The notes: a model not told the origin generated them from the letters alone. A stretch of DNA of 64,000 nt from an uncultured Prevotellaceae bacterium (GCA_902778255.1 CACYXD010000004.1:1-64000), one strand, 5' to 3'; numbered from the stretch's first letter, positions 1 through 9,323 are shown. Made by a program: numbers and translations.

Positions 1-1
1 G

Positions 2-259
2 AAGGAGTCGAAGGCAGTGAAGATCCCTTACCTGGGCACCTTCAAGCTGGGCATGAGCACCCTGGGTGCCGACTCGCCCGACAAGTTCTCTGTGCGCAAA
101 CACGTGAAGAAGGTGCACGTACTGTTCCGTCCTGAGACCCACGTCGATGCGCAGGGCAACTACACCCAGGAACTGACCCACGCCGTCCGCCTGATCGAGG
201 ACAAGGACTACACCTCACCCAAGGACGAGGAGGAGCAGGGAGACATCGTGAATCCGTAA
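2..259 (+). CDS. HU-like (HU-HIG type) DNA-binding protein, 3' end
   Basis: The window opens inside this gene. The frame is open from base 2 to the TAA at 257-259, giving about 85 residues. The part seen has the pattern of the Bacteroidota HU-HIG/histone-like family: a core containing IPYLGTFKLGM, then SVRKHVKKVHVLFRP, then a charged tail rich in Asp and Glu. Proteins of this family are small nucleoid-type DNA binders, often encoded as scattered paralogues. A GTG at 17 lies inside the frame and is not the start; the true start lies upstream of the window. Family assignment is by motif; the exact target or role is unknown. Confidence 0.7.
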   Translation, partial: KESKAVKIPYLGTFKLGMSTLGADSPDKFSVRKHVKKVHVLFRPETHVDAQGNYTQELTHAVRLIEDKDYTSPKDEEEQGDIVNP

Positions 260-468
260 GGAGTTAAGAGTTAAGAATTAAGAGTTAAGAGTTGTTGCCT
301 ACGGCAATTAAGAATTAAGAGTTAAGAATTAAGAGTTGTTGCCTACGGCAATTAAGAGTTAAGAGTTAAGAGTTATGGCTGCGCAGAATAATTCTAAATT
401 CACAATTCCTAATCGCGAAGCGATAACTCTTAATTCTTAATTCTAAATTCTTAATTCCAAATGAAATC
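260..468. repeat. Spacer of AT-rich direct and inverted repeats
   Basis: This gap lies between two convergent genes. It is made of repeated TTAAGAATTAAGAG-type words. A 23-bp segment containing GTTGTTGCCTACGGCAATT occurs at 291-313 and again at 335-357, so the period is 44 bp. Each copy holds the small palindrome TTGCC-TAC-GGCAA. A second palindrome, ATCGC-GAA-GCGAT, lies at 412-424. The end (about 427-460) is the reverse complement of the start, so the transcript could fold into a long AT-rich hairpin, perhaps a weak bidirectional terminator. No gene is seen here. Confidence 0.7.
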
Positions 469-2193
469 TTAGAACGTGTAGCCTACGGTGAAGAGGAGCT
501 GATGACGGGTGAACTTCACCTCGGTGGGGGTAGAGATATTGGTCTCGTTGACCAGAGGAGGCACGATGTCGGTGAAGGTGGCATCGGGCTGGAAGGGATA
601 GAAGGTTCCCTTGGTGGCGCTGTACTGATAGGCCACGTCGAAATTCCAACCCTCGTGCTTATAGCCTAAGCCGCAGGTGATGCGATGGGTGCCCTCCCAG
701 TTGGTATAGTCGGCCGTAGAGGAGTACCAGTTGCCGAGGCTTGCCAGACGAGTGTCGCGGATGCCATTCTTGTCGTAGGCGGGCGATACGTAGTTGTAGC
801 CCAGGCGTACGGCCATCGAGGGATCGGGCTTGAACTCTGCACCAAGGCGATAGGTCATCACCTCTTTGAGAGCCTGCTCGGTATTGCGGTTCATCACCTC
901 GTCGCTATAGGAATCGGCATTGCCGTATTCGTCGTAGCCATCATTGATGCGGTTGTCGGCAGTGGAATAGTCGGAATATTCAACGCCAGCACCCAGTGCC
1001 AGGTAGTTGCCAACGGTATGGCCGAGGCTGAGTCCGAACTTCCAGGGGGTGTAGTATTTGAACTCGTAGGTCTCGCCGCTTGAGAACTCGTCGTAGCCCC
1101 AGTTAGCATAGGTGGGATTAACCTTGTTATAGTTGGTGGCGTTGATAAGCAGGGTGGCATTCTGTGACTTGAGATCGTACCACGTGGGGGTGATGACGCT
1201 GATGCCGAAGCGGAAGGGCGACTCCTCGAAGGGACGGAAGATGGCGCCGAACTTCAAGTCAACACCAGTACCCGTAATCTTGCGCTCGTCGGCCAGAACG
1301 GTGTTTCCGATGGCGTTGCCTGCACCGTCAACCAGGAACTCCTGATACTCGCTATAGCCCTTGTAATAGACGTTGTGAACGCCAAGGGTGAAGCCCAGGA
1401 AAATTCGGTTGTTGATATTGCCCGAGATATTGAAGTCGTAGTCGGCAATATAACCCTTGTGACCGCGGTCGAAGCTATAGTCGGAGGCCTCGAAGAACGT
1501 GTTGTTGAAATAGATGCCTTTAGGATCATTAGGATCATAATAGGGCGACGTAGCGGGATCGTCGGCAGCGGGCGTGTTGACATTATCCCACAGCAGACCG
1601 TTGGTATAGACGTGGTCCCACTGGGTGTAGGGATAGGCTCGCTCGCTTTGTGGATTGGAGTTCTGCCAGCCTTCTACCAGTCCGTTCTCGTCTTGCTCCA
1701 GATAGTAGCCACCCTTGCGCTCATCTCCAAGTGTGCTCTTGCCATAGGCGAGTTTGCCCAGCGAGGCACCCTGTCCGTTGTGGCGCTGCATGATGTTGGC
1801 AGCCGAGAGTATCTGGTTGAAATTACGGCTCTTGTGGTAGTTGAAGCCGAAGTTCAGGAACGAGTTATCGTCCGTCTGAGTGGAATAGACGAAGCCCAGC
1901 TGGTCGAAGCTCAGGTTGGTCTTGCGCGACTGGTCGAAGCGCACAGCATCCTCCTGATTGATGACACCCAGGGTACCGCTGATGGTGTTGTGACGGAAAA
2001 TGCCGATAGCCGCAGGGTTGGTGCCTATGGCCGAGATGTCGGCTCCCAGTGCGTCGAGCGCACCACCCATACCCACGTAGCGGGCCGTACCGTTGAGGTC
2101 GGAGCCCAGCAGTCGGGCATTCTCGTATGTATCTTGTGCAGCTGCCGGCAACATGGCCAGCGAAAGAACTGCCAGGGAAACAATCTTCTTCAT
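469..2193 (-). CDS. FadL/OMPP1-like outer-membrane transport protein
   Basis: 574 residues with a clear signal peptide (MKKIVSLAVLSLAMLPAAAQ). Mature residues from about 20 carry the N-terminal pattern of the FadL/TodX (OMPP1) family: a segment with YVGMGGALDALGADISAIGTNPA, where the conserved NPA marks the hatch region. The rest alternates aromatic and small residues as in a beta-barrel and ends in Phe (GYTF), a typical outer-membrane C-terminus. FadL-type porins move hydrophobic molecules across the outer membrane; the substrate here cannot be told. The gene is 36 bp downstream of the low-complexity secreted protein on the same strand and may be co-transcribed with it. Confidence 0.75.
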   Translation of the reverse strand: MKKIVSLAVLSLAMLPAAAQDTYENARLLGSDLNGTARYVGMGGALDALGADISAIGTNPAAIGIFRHNTISGTLGVINQEDAVRFDQSRKTNLSFDQLGFVYSTQTDDNSFLNFGFNYHKSRNFNQILSAANIMQRHNGQGASLGKLAYGKSTLGDERKGGYYLEQDENGLVEGWQNSNPQSERAYPYTQWDHVYTNGLLWDNVNTPAADDPATSPYYDPNDPKGIYFNNTFFEASDYSFDRGHKGYIADYDFNISGNINNRIFLGFTLGVHNVYYKGYSEYQEFLVDGAGNAIGNTVLADERKITGTGVDLKFGAIFRPFEESPFRFGISVITPTWYDLKSQNATLLINATNYNKVNPTYANWGYDEFSSGETYEFKYYTPWKFGLSLGHTVGNYLALGAGVEYSDYSTADNRINDGYDEYGNADSYSDEVMNRNTEQALKEVMTYRLGAEFKPDPSMAVRLGYNYVSPAYDKNGIRDTRLASLGNWYSSTADYTNWEGTHRITCGLGYKHEGWNFDVAYQYSATKGTFYPFQPDATFTDIVPPLVNETNISTPTEVKFTRHQLLFTVGYTF

Positions 2194-2229
2194 ATTAATT
2201 ATCCATTATCAATTGTCAATTATCCATTA

Positions 2230-3234
2230 TTATCTGCGTCCGCCACCAGAGCGACCGCCGCCACCGCCGCCGCCTGAGCGACCACTGCTGAAGCTTCCTC
2301 CGCCGCTGCTGCGACCACTACTGTATGATGAGCCACTGCTGCTACGGCTGCTGCCGTAAGACGAGCTACTGCTGGTGCCGTAAGATGTGCTGGGCGTGTA
2401 GCTGCTGCTGCGAGAAGTGCTGCTGGACGATGAAGACATACTATTGGTGCGTGTACTGCTGCGCGATACTGAGCGATTGGTAGATCCGCTGTAGGTAGAG
2501 CGTCCGGAAGAGCTGCTGCCATATGCACGGTCGCGAGCGCCGTTGAAACGACTGCTGCTGGTATAGCTGCCTACACGTCCGCTATTGACAGAGCGGCTGT
2601 GGTCGGAATAGCGCGACAGCGTGCCAGTATTGCCATTGCGATGATAGAGTGAACCGCGGCCTAAGCTTCCGTGATAATAGCCACCGCCCCAGCCATAATA
2701 GCTGCTGTAATAGTAAGGACGATGCCAGCCCCAGCGCCATGAGTAGTCATAATACCAGGGATCGTACCAGCCAAAGCGCCAAGAGCTGTGGTACCAGGGA
2801 TCATACCATCCGTAGTCGTACCAGGGATAGAAGGAAGAGGTGTAGTACCAGGGTGAATGCCAGCCCCATGAGTCGAGACGGCCCTGATCGTAGCCCTCCC
2901 AGTAGGCTGCTGAGGGAGCATAGTCGTCGAAGCGGGTCATCTTACGTGTCAAGGCGAAATCGCCCACAGAGTCGGGATAGGTGCCCTCGACTGGCGAGAA
3001 CGAGATGGTATCGCCCGTATCGGGACTGAGCGTCTCGTAGCGACTGCCGTTATAACGACGGTTGTACTCATCGACATTACGCGAGGAACCGCTGTAGTAG
3101 CCCGCCGACTGATACGAGGAGGAGTTGCGGGTGGTAGGCTTCTGCTTGGTGGAGCCGAAATACATATCGTCCTGTGCCATCAGCGAGAGGGGCAGCAGAG
3201 CGAATGTCATGGATAAAAAAATCGACTTTTTCAT
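2230..3234 (-). CDS. Secreted low-complexity protein (Tyr/Trp-rich, then Ser/Gly-rich)
   Basis: 334 residues starting with a signal peptide (MKKSIFLSMTFALLPLSLMAQ). No family recognised. Residues about 110-190 are extraordinarily rich in Trp, Tyr, Gly and His, with repeated YDPWY, WRWGWH and YYSSYYGWGGGYY-like words. From about 200 to the end the protein is Ser/Arg/Gly/Tyr-rich and finishes in a run of seven glycines and GGGRR. This suggests an exported protein with a disordered tail. It could be surface-adhesive or a polymer; that is inference. An A-rich RBS (AAAAGGA) precedes the ATG, and two -7 boxes lie upstream. Confidence 0.7.
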   Translation of the reverse strand: MKKSIFLSMTFALLPLSLMAQDDMYFGSTKQKPTTRNSSSYQSAGYYSGSSRNVDEYNRRYNGSRYETLSPDTGDTISFSPVEGTYPDSVGDFALTRKMTRFDDYAPSAAYWEGYDQGRLDSWGWHSPWYYTSSFYPWYDYGWYDPWYHSSWRFGWYDPWYYDYSWRWGWHRPYYYSSYYGWGGGYYHGSLGRGSLYHRNGNTGTLSRYSDHSRSVNSGRVGSYTSSSRFNGARDRAYGSSSSGRSTYSGSTNRSVSRSSTRTNSMSSSSSSTSRSSSYTPSTSYGTSSSSSYGSSRSSSGSSYSSGRSSGGGSFSSGRSGGGGGGGRSGGGRR

Positions 3235-3267
3235 ATCTCAAATCCTTTTAGTTATTCTTTTACGATG

Positions 3268-3275
3268 CAAAAATA
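3268..3275 (-). promoter_or_regulatory. Bacteroidota -7 box for the 334-aa secreted protein
   Basis: Reads TATTTTTG on the minus strand, 33 nt upstream of the ATG at 3234. A second TACTTTTG lies just upstream. Both fit TAnnTTTG. Confidence 0.55.
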
Positions 3276-3340
3276 CAATCAAATTTCATGCAAAAGTAGG
3301 GAAAAACCCTAAAACGTAGTAGGATTTTCCCTATTTTGTG

Positions 3341-3348
3341 TAACTTTG
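3341..3348 (+). promoter_or_regulatory. -7 box for prmA
   Basis: TAACTTTG on the plus strand, 21 nt before the prmA ATG at 3370. The match to TAnnTTTG is exact. No clear -33 TTTG at the standard distance. Confidence 0.55.
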
Positions 3349-3369
3349 TGCACAAATTTTGACAAGAGT

Positions 3370-4233
3370 ATGAAGTATTTTGAAGTGAATTTCACCATTG
3401 AGGCACCTGCGGAACTGATGCAGGACGCACGCGATATACTGTCGGCACTGGCTGGAGAGGCTGGTTTCGAGACGTTTGAGGATACGGATGAAGGTATCAA
3501 GGGCTACGTGCAGCAAGCCCTTTTCAACGAGGAGCTGCTGAAGACGCTGATAGGCGACTTCCCCCTACCCTCGTGTGCTGTCAAGTTCGCTGTCGGCGAG
3601 GCCGAGGACAAGGACTGGAACGAGCAATGGGAGCAGCAGGGATTTGAGCCGATAGTGGTTAGCGAGACCCTGGTAATTCACGACGGGCGACATCTGCCCT
3701 CAGACCTCAAACCTCAGACATCCATCGAGATAGACGCTCACCTGGCTTTCGGCACAGGCACCCACGAGACCACCCGTATGATGGTCAGTCAGCTGATGAG
3801 TCTGGATTTAGAAGGCAAGCGCGTACTGGACTGTGGCACGGGTACAGGTATCCTGGGTATCGCGGCCTTGAAACTGGGCGCACGCGAGGCTGTGGGCTAC
3901 GACATCGATGAATGGAGTGCGGACAATGCGCGTCATAATGCGGTGATCAACATGGTGGATAGTCGGTTTACATCGCTCTTGGGCGACGCGTCTATATTAA
4001 AAGAGGTAGAGGGACGGTTTGACGTCGTTCTGGCGAATATCAACCGAAACATCCTGCTGAACGATATGGAGACCTTTGTCAGCAAGATGGCACCCCACTC
4101 TACCCTGTTGCTCAGCGGATTCTATGAGCAGGACATTCCCCTGTTGGAAGAGAAAGCCCAGTCGTTAGGACTCATAAAGAAAGCCCAGCAGCACGATGGC
4201 GACTGGGCTTGCTTGAAATTCATATTCGATTAG
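3370..4233 (+). CDS. prmA: Ribosomal protein L11 methyltransferase
   Basis: 287 residues. PrmA uses S-adenosylmethionine to methylate ribosomal protein L11 in the cytoplasm. The SAM-binding motif I is clear (VLDCGTGTGILG, residues 152-163), preceded by the family's AFGTGTHETT motif (residues 127-136) and followed by the LANINRN motif that corresponds to the catalytic N-[IL] loop. The ATG at 3370 is preferred over one at 3346 because homologues begin at MKYFEVNF and the -7 box leaves a normal leader. Its stop codon overlaps the atpG stop on the other strand by 4 bp, so the two genes converge without spacer. Confidence 0.92.
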   Translation: MKYFEVNFTIEAPAELMQDARDILSALAGEAGFETFEDTDEGIKGYVQQALFNEELLKTLIGDFPLPSCAVKFAVGEAEDKDWNEQWEQQGFEPIVVSETLVIHDGRHLPSDLKPQTSIEIDAHLAFGTGTHETTRMMVSQLMSLDLEGKRVLDCGTGTGILGIAALKLGAREAVGYDIDEWSADNARHNAVINMVDSRFTSLLGDASILKEVEGRFDVVLANINRNILLNDMETFVSKMAPHSTLLLSGFYEQDIPLLEEKAQSLGLIKKAQQHDGDWACLKFIFD

Positions 4234-5201
4234 TTGTTCACCGAACCTCCTACGATGTCGAGCAACTCGCTGGTGATTGCCTGCTGACGACTCTTGTTGT
4301 ACTGCAGGTTCAACAGGCGTAGTAGCTCGTCGGCATTATCCGTAGCAGTCTGCATGGCCACCATACGGGCGGCGTGCTCAGAAGCAACGCTATCCAGCAA
4401 GGCGGTGTAGAGCATCAGATGGCCCATCTTGGGGATGAGCTGCGACAGCACGGTGTGCATATCTGGCTCCACGATGAAGTTATCATTCAGCGGAGCCACC
4501 TCGTCTTCCTTCACCTGCTTCTTCTGGCGACCTTTCTTCTTCAGATAGTCCTGCGCCTGCTTTGTCACCACGTTCGACGTCAAGTCGCGCTCGTGGTCGG
4601 CATTCAGCTCAGACTCAATGTCGATGGGCAGGAAGGTCTTATGAGTCAGAACCTGTGAGCCGGCACTCTTGAAGTGGTGATAGATCAGCTCTACCTTGTC
4701 GATCTCGCCATTGGCAAAGCGCTCGCCCAGCTCCATAGCCAGGTCGATACATTGCTTTACGTTGGGATGATCCACCAGGTCGGCCAGGTCGCACTTCACG
4801 TTGTAACCCAGCTTGCGAGCCTTCTCAGCCACCTTACGGCCAATGGGATAAACCTCCACATTCTCCTTGCCCAACTCAGCGCTGAGGGCTTCCTCGGCCT
4901 TCATCATCACCTTGATGACATTGGAGTTGAAACCGCCACAGAGTGACGAGTTGCTGCTGAAGACCACAAGCGCCACACGCTTCACAGGGCGCTCTTGGTC
5001 ATAAATGGTCTGAGCACCTGCCTCGGCTGCCAGGAATGACTTCAGGATATGCTCCAGCATCGTCTCGTAAGGCAGCATGTTTTGGATGGCCACCTGCGCA
5101 TGATGCAGTTTCGATGAAGCAACCATCTTCATCGCACTGGTAATCTTGCGCGTCGAGTTGACAGAGGATATACGTCCTTTAATCTCCTTTAATGACGGCA
5201 T
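4230..5201 (-). CDS. atpG: F1 ATP synthase gamma subunit
   Basis: 323 residues, last gene of the atp operon. Gamma forms the central rotating shaft of F1. The N-terminal helix (SLKEIKGRISSVNSTRKITSAMKMVA) and the C-terminal helix (AMQTATDNADELLRLLNLQYNKSRQ, shown here in part) are the standard coiled-coil pair. It is longer than the usual 285-295 residues: there is an insert of Lys- and charge-rich sequence near residues 200-235 (KKKGRQKKQVKEDE), a feature seen in Bacteroidota gammas. It starts 6 bp after atpA and ends in a 4-bp convergent overlap with prmA. Confidence 0.95.
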   Translation of the reverse strand: MPSLKEIKGRISSVNSTRKITSAMKMVASSKLHHAQVAIQNMLPYETMLEHILKSFLAAEAGAQTIYDQERPVKRVALVVFSSNSSLCGGFNSNVIKVMMKAEEALSAELGKENVEVYPIGRKVAEKARKLGYNVKCDLADLVDHPNVKQCIDLAMELGERFANGEIDKVELIYHHFKSAGSQVLTHKTFLPIDIESELNADHERDLTSNVVTKQAQDYLKKKGRQKKQVKEDEVAPLNDNFIVEPDMHTVLSQLIPKMGHLMLYTALLDSVASEHAARMVAMQTATDNADELLRLLNLQYNKSRQQAITSELLDIVGGSVNN

Positions 5202-5207
5202 AGGCTA

Positions 5208-6794
5208 TTAGGCTTTATAGGTTCCTGCGATATCAGCCATCACAGCCTCAATCGTGTCTGTGGTCTCATTGTCAATCTTGCCGCTGGCCAGCGTCTCGAT
5301 AACCTCGGGATGAGCAGAGCGCAGTTTGTCGAGGAACTGATCCTGACACTGGCGCACCTTATCAATGGGTACCAGGCGCATCAGACCGTGAACACCACAG
5401 TAAAGGATGGCCACCTGCTCGCCTACGGGCATAGGGCTGTACTGAGGCTGAATCAGCAACTGATTGTTCTTACGACCACGGTCGAGGGTCATTGCCGTCA
5501 CAGCATCCATATCGCTCGAGAACTTAGAGAAGGCCTCGAGCTCACGATACTGGGCCTGGTCGATCTTCAAGGTACCAGCCACCTTCTTCATAGACTTGAT
5601 CTGTGCCGAACCACCCACACGAGATACGGAGATACCTACGTTGATGGCGGGACGGAAGCCCTGGTTGAAGAGGTCTGACTCCAAGAATATCTGACCGTCG
5701 GTGATAGAAATCACGTTGGTGGGGATATAAGCCGACACGTCGCCAGCCTGGGTCTCGATGATAGGCAGAGCGGTCAAAGAACCACCACCCTTCACATGGC
5801 CCTTCATACACTCGGGCAGGTCGTTCATCTGCTCGGCCACCTCCTGCTGTTCGTTCATCTTAGCAGCACGCTCCAGCAAACGAGAGTGCAGGTAGAACAC
5901 ATCACCAGGATAAGCCTCACGTCCAGAGGGACGACGCAGAATCAGCGACACCTCACGATAGGCCACTGCCTGCTTCGACAGGTCATCATAGACCACCAAG
6001 GCTGGCAGACCACGGTCGCGGAAATACTCGCCGATAGCAGCTCCTGCGAAAGGTGCGTAATACTGCATAGCAGCGGGATCGGCAGCTGTAGCAGCCACGA
6101 TGATGGTGTAAGGCATTGCGCCATGTTCCTTCAGGGTCTGCACCAAGGCAGCCACGGTAGAGGCTTTCTGACCGATAGCCACATAGATACAATAAACGGG
6201 TTTGCCAGCCTCGTAGAAACTCTTCTGGTTGATGATGGTATCCACGGCAATGGCGGTCTTACCCGTCTGACGGTCACCGATAATCAACTCACGCTGACCA
6301 CGACCGATAGGAATCATCGAGTCAACAGCCTTCAGACCAGTCTGCAGAGGCTCCTTCACGGGCTGACGATAGATAACGCCTGGGGCCTTACGGTCCAGGG
6401 GCATTTCGAACGAGTCTTTCAGGTCAATATCGCCCTTACCGTCGATGGCCTGACCCAGTGGGTTGATAACGCGTCCCAGCATATTGTCGTTCACTCGGAT
6501 AGAGGCAATGCGCTTGGTGCGCTTCACTACCATTCCCTCCTTAATGCCCGACGTGGTGCCAAGTAGCACACAACCCACGTTGTCTTCCTCGAGGTTCATC
6601 ACGATGGCCATGGTGCCGTTCTCAAACTCCAGCAGCTCGTTGGCCTCGGCATTGCGCAGACCATAGATACGAGCCACACCGTCAGAGACCTGAAGCACGG
6701 TACCCACCTCGTCGAACTGGGCGCTGCTGGAAATACCGTTCAGCTGTTCGAGCAGCACTTGAGAGACTTCGCTTGGTTTAATTTTATCTGACAT
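5208..6794 (-). CDS. atpA: F1 ATP synthase alpha subunit
   Basis: 528 residues, normal for alpha. Alpha binds nucleotide at the non-catalytic sites of the F1 hexamer. The Walker A motif GDRQTGKT is at residues 173-180, and the alpha/beta signature around [13 protein letters not shown] follows at about 373-385. The N-terminal helix that binds delta is present ([12 protein letters not shown]). It follows atpH by 36 bp of AT-rich spacer containing the TTAATTCTTAAT word seen elsewhere in the window, and precedes atpG by 6 bp. Confidence 0.97.
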   Translation of the reverse strand: MSDKIKPSEVSQVLLEQLNGISSSAQFDEVGTVLQVSDGVARIYGLRNAEANELLEFENGTMAIVMNLEEDNVGCVLLGTTSGIKEGMVVKRTKRIASIRVNDNMLGRVINPLGQAIDGKGDIDLKDSFEMPLDRKAPGVIYRQPVKEPLQTGLKAVDSMIPIGRGQRELIIGDRQTGKTAIAVDTIINQKSFYEAGKPVYCIYVAIGQKASTVAALVQTLKEHGAMPYTIIVAATAADPAAMQYYAPFAGAAIGEYFRDRGLPALVVYDDLSKQAVAYREVSLILRRPSGREAYPGDVFYLHSRLLERAAKMNEQQEVAEQMNDLPECMKGHVKGGGSLTALPIIETQAGDVSAYIPTNVISITDGQIFLESDLFNQGFRPAINVGISVSRVGGSAQIKSMKKVAGTLKIDQAQYRELEAFSKFSSDMDAVTAMTLDRGRKNNQLLIQPQYSPMPVGEQVAILYCGVHGLMRLVPIDKVRQCQDQFLDKLRSAHPEVIETLASGKIDNETTDTIEAVMADIAGTYKA

Positions 6795-6830
6795 AAATAC
6801 AATTCTTAATTCTTAATGCTTAATGCATAA

Positions 6831-7370
6831 TTACTTTTTCAGTGAGTTAAGTATTGAGTTAAGACGCGACTTCACGCTGGCATCCATACGATAGGTATCG
6901 TACTCCAAGACGAAACCACCGATAATATCAGGATCGACCTGCGTCTCAAACTCCACTGTGCCTTGAGTCTTTGCTTCCACCTCGGTGCGCATCTTCTGCT
7001 CCATAGCGGGCGACACACGCGTAGCGGTGGTGAGTTTTCCAAGGATGATGTTCTTTTGTTGACGATAGAGCGTAACGTACGAATTTGCCATAAACTGAAT
7101 CATACTCTCGCGGCCTTCCTTCAGCACCAGGGCTACAAAGGCCTTTGAGAGCGATGCCGACTGGTCACCGCCAATGGCGGTATCGAGCAGCATCTGCTTC
7201 TTCTCCTTGGCAAGCATCGGATTGTCTATCGTGTGGCGAAGGGCAGGCACGTCAATGTAGCTCTTTGCCAAAAGCTGCATATCACGATACACCTCGGCTT
7301 CGGCCTTTGCTTCAGTGGCACTCTTCAAGAGCGCACGGGCATAACGAACCGATATGACTCCTATATCCAT
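6831..7370 (-). CDS. atpH: F1 ATP synthase delta subunit
   Basis: 179 residues, usual length. Delta ties the top of F1 to the peripheral stalk (b subunits). The N-terminal pattern GVISVRYARALLKSA matches the YA-x-AL motif at the start of delta/OSCP proteins, and the C-terminal pattern DPDIIGGFVLEYDTYRMDAS matches the conserved GG-hydrophobic-D motif. Lies 12 bp after atpF and before atpA, the usual order b-delta-alpha. Confidence 0.95.
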   Translation of the reverse strand: MDIGVISVRYARALLKSATEAKAEAEVYRDMQLLAKSYIDVPALRHTIDNPMLAKEKKQMLLDTAIGGDQSASLSKAFVALVLKEGRESMIQFMANSYVTLYRQQKNIILGKLTTATRVSPAMEQKMRTEVEAKTQGTVEFETQVDPDIIGGFVLEYDTYRMDASVKSRLNSILNSLKK

Positions 7371-7382
7371 ACGTAACCTCCT

Positions 7383-7880
7383 TTATTCTTTAGAAGATAC
7401 ATCATCCAGCATACGGTCAATGAGGGCCATCTGCGAGGCATCGTCCTTGAGGTTGGCACGAAGCACCTTCTCGGCTATCTCGACGCTGAGCGTAGCTACT
7501 TGCTTGCGGATATCGGCAACGGCTGCCTTCTTCTCCTGCTCAATAGCCACACGGGCATCTTCCAGCAGGCGGGCGCCTTCCTGACGGGCCTTCTCCTGAG
7601 CTTGTTCTACGATAGCTTCACGCGTCTCGGCGGCTTCCTTCAGTATCTGTGCCTGTTTCTCGCGAGCCTCCTGCAAGATGGATTCACCTTCTTTCTGAAT
7701 ATTGGCCAGGCGCTCGTTTGCCTCATGTGCCTTGCGCAGTGAGTCGTCAATGAAAGCCTTGCGCTCTGCCACCATATTAGTGATGACAGGAAAGCCAAAC
7801 TTCCACAGGATGAACAGCACCACGAAGAACGTCAGCGACATCCAAAACAGCAGACCAGTACTTGGAATCAATAAATCCAT
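7383..7880 (-). CDS. atpF: F0 ATP synthase b subunit
   Basis: 165 residues. One N-terminal membrane helix (residues about 8-27, GLLFWMSLTFFVVLFILWKF) is followed by a long charged helix rich in Ala, Glu, Lys and Arg, as expected for the peripheral stalk. Only one b-type gene is present, so the stalk is probably a homodimer. It sits between atpE and atpH in the operon. Confidence 0.95.
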   Translation of the reverse strand: MDLLIPSTGLLFWMSLTFFVVLFILWKFGFPVITNMVAERKAFIDDSLRKAHEANERLANIQKEGESILQEAREKQAQILKEAAETREAIVEQAQEKARQEGARLLEDARVAIEQEKKAAVADIRKQVATLSVEIAEKVLRANLKDDASQMALIDRMLDDVSSKE

Positions 7881-7931
7881 ACGCTGAATCTAATGGTTAA
7901 TAATATCTCAATATGATACCTCTCTTATAGA

Positions 7932-8168
7932 TTAGAGGCACATGAATGCGATCACAGCAGCAAACAGAGCTACACCCTCAATCAGAGCGGCGGCAATAAT
8001 CATGTTGGTCATCAACTTGCTGATAACTTCGGGCTGACGAGCCATAGCATCCATGGCCGAACCACCGATCTTACCAATGCCAATACCTGCGCCAATAGCT
8101 GCGAGACCTGCGCCTACTGCGGCACCAAACTTTGCAACACCTTCGATTGCTAATAATGTTGTAATCAT
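7932..8168 (-). CDS. atpE: F0 ATP synthase c subunit
   Basis: 78 residues in two membrane helices joined by the polar loop ARQPE. The first helix has the packed Gly/Ala pattern (GAGLAAIGAGIGIG). The ion-binding carboxylate is the Glu in AALIEGVALF. The position equivalent to the Na+-ligand Gln of Na+-type rings is Ile here, and the Ser after the Glu is absent, so I infer a proton ring. Its 5' flank to atpB is 66 bp, long for this operon. Confidence 0.95.
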   Translation of the reverse strand: MITTLLAIEGVAKFGAAVGAGLAAIGAGIGIGKIGGSAMDAMARQPEVISKLMTNMIIAAALIEGVALFAAVIAFMCL

Positions 8169-8234
8169 AATTGTAATGTTTTTTGATTGTTAATTATTGA
8201 TATTGTTAATTTTTCACTATTCTCTATTCACTTT

Positions 8235-9323
8235 TCACTCCCCATGTCCTTCGGGCACGGCACGGGCCATACCGATGAACACAGAGGAAAGCAGCGTGAA
8301 CACCATGGCCTGGATAAAGCATACCAAGCATTCAAGGCACATCATGAAGATGGCCATAAGAACACTCACGGCACTCATGCTATAGAACACGCCTACCGAC
8401 ATCGAAGCCACAAGGAAGATGATACATGGCATTGCTACGGCAATAGCATGACCAGCCATCATGTTGGCAAAAAGTCGGATCATCAGCGCAAAGGGCTTCG
8501 TGAAGATACCCACGAACTCGATAACAGGCATCAGGGGTACAGGACACTTCAAAAGGAAAGGCACATCGGGCCAGAAGATCTCCTTCCAATAGTGTTTGCT
8601 GCCTGAGAACTGAACGATCACAAAAGTACACAGAGCCAGGACAAAGGTTACCGCGATATTGCCCGTCACATTACCCGATCCTGGAGGGAATGGAATCAGA
8701 CCCATCACGTTGCAGGTGAAGATGAAGAAAAAGCAGGTGAGCAGATAGGGCACATACTTTTCGTAGCCCTTGCCAACACCAGGCTTGATAATATCGTCAA
8801 CCACATACATCACCAGCATCTCGATGAAACCTACGAATCCGCCAGGAGCATTATCGGAGGCCTTGTGACGCTTGTACCAACGGGCACTGAACAGAATACA
8901 GAACAAGAGGAGCGCAACATTGATAAACATCACGGCTACCGTCTTGGTGATCGACAGGTCGAGAACAGGTTCACCATTCTCAACTATCTTACCCGCATTC
9001 TCGCCCTCAACGTCAATGGCCAGACCTTGAATGTCAGCAGGAGCATCGGCCTTAACATGACGCAAGCCATCATGCGCATGATGTTCGAACTGAGACGAGA
9101 GGAACACATGCCAACCCGTAGAACTCTTAACGATAACAGGCAATGGTATAGCCAACGCCTCTTTCTCACCAGCACTATTTACGATGTCCGTAATATGCCA
9201 GTCGTGAGAATCCTGAATATGCTCGAGCACCACCTCCTTAGCACTGAAGTCCTCGGCATTGGCTGAGGGCAGCAAGGCTATGAGTAGCAGCGCAAGAGTA
9301 ATCAGTCGTTTGATGTGATACAT
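8235..9323 (-). CDS. atpB: F0 ATP synthase a subunit with long N-terminal exported region
   Basis: 362 residues, about 100 longer than E. coli subunit a. The extra length is N-terminal: a signal-peptide-like segment (residues 1-23, ending PSANA) and about 100 polar, His-rich residues that would face the periplasm. The membrane part begins near residue 125. The essential Arg lies in the helix FALMIRLFANMMAGH. Subunit a forms the two half-channels for ions next to the c ring. It follows the small membrane gene at 9331-9597 by 7 bp. Confidence 0.94.
   Translation of the reverse strand: MYHIKRLITLALLLIALLPSANAEDFSAKEVVLEHIQDSHDWHITDIVNSAGEKEALAIPLPVIVKSSTGWHVFLSSQFEHHAHDGLRHVKADAPADIQGLAIDVEGENAGKIVENGEPVLDLSITKTVAVMFINVALLLFCILFSARWYKRHKASDNAPGGFVGFIEMLVMYVVDDIIKPGVGKGYEKYVPYLLTCFFFIFTCNVMGLIPFPPGSGNVTGNIAVTFVLALCTFVIVQFSGSKHYWKEIFWPDVPFLLKCPVPLMPVIEFVGIFTKPFALMIRLFANMMAGHAIAVAMPCIIFLVASMSVGVFYSMSAVSVLMAIFMMCLECLVCFIQAMVFTLLSSVFIGMARAVPEGHGE

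Noticed and set aside
1375-2277. 300-aa plus-strand ORF across the FadL-like gene
   Set aside because: Antisense shadow; repetitive Val/Ile composition, no motif, and it runs into the intergenic repeat.
5796-6566. 256-aa plus-strand ORF across atpA
   Set aside because: Antisense shadow of a highly conserved gene.
7932-8168. Na+-dependent c ring
   Set aside because: The Gln and Ser ligand positions of Na+-type c subunits are not conserved.
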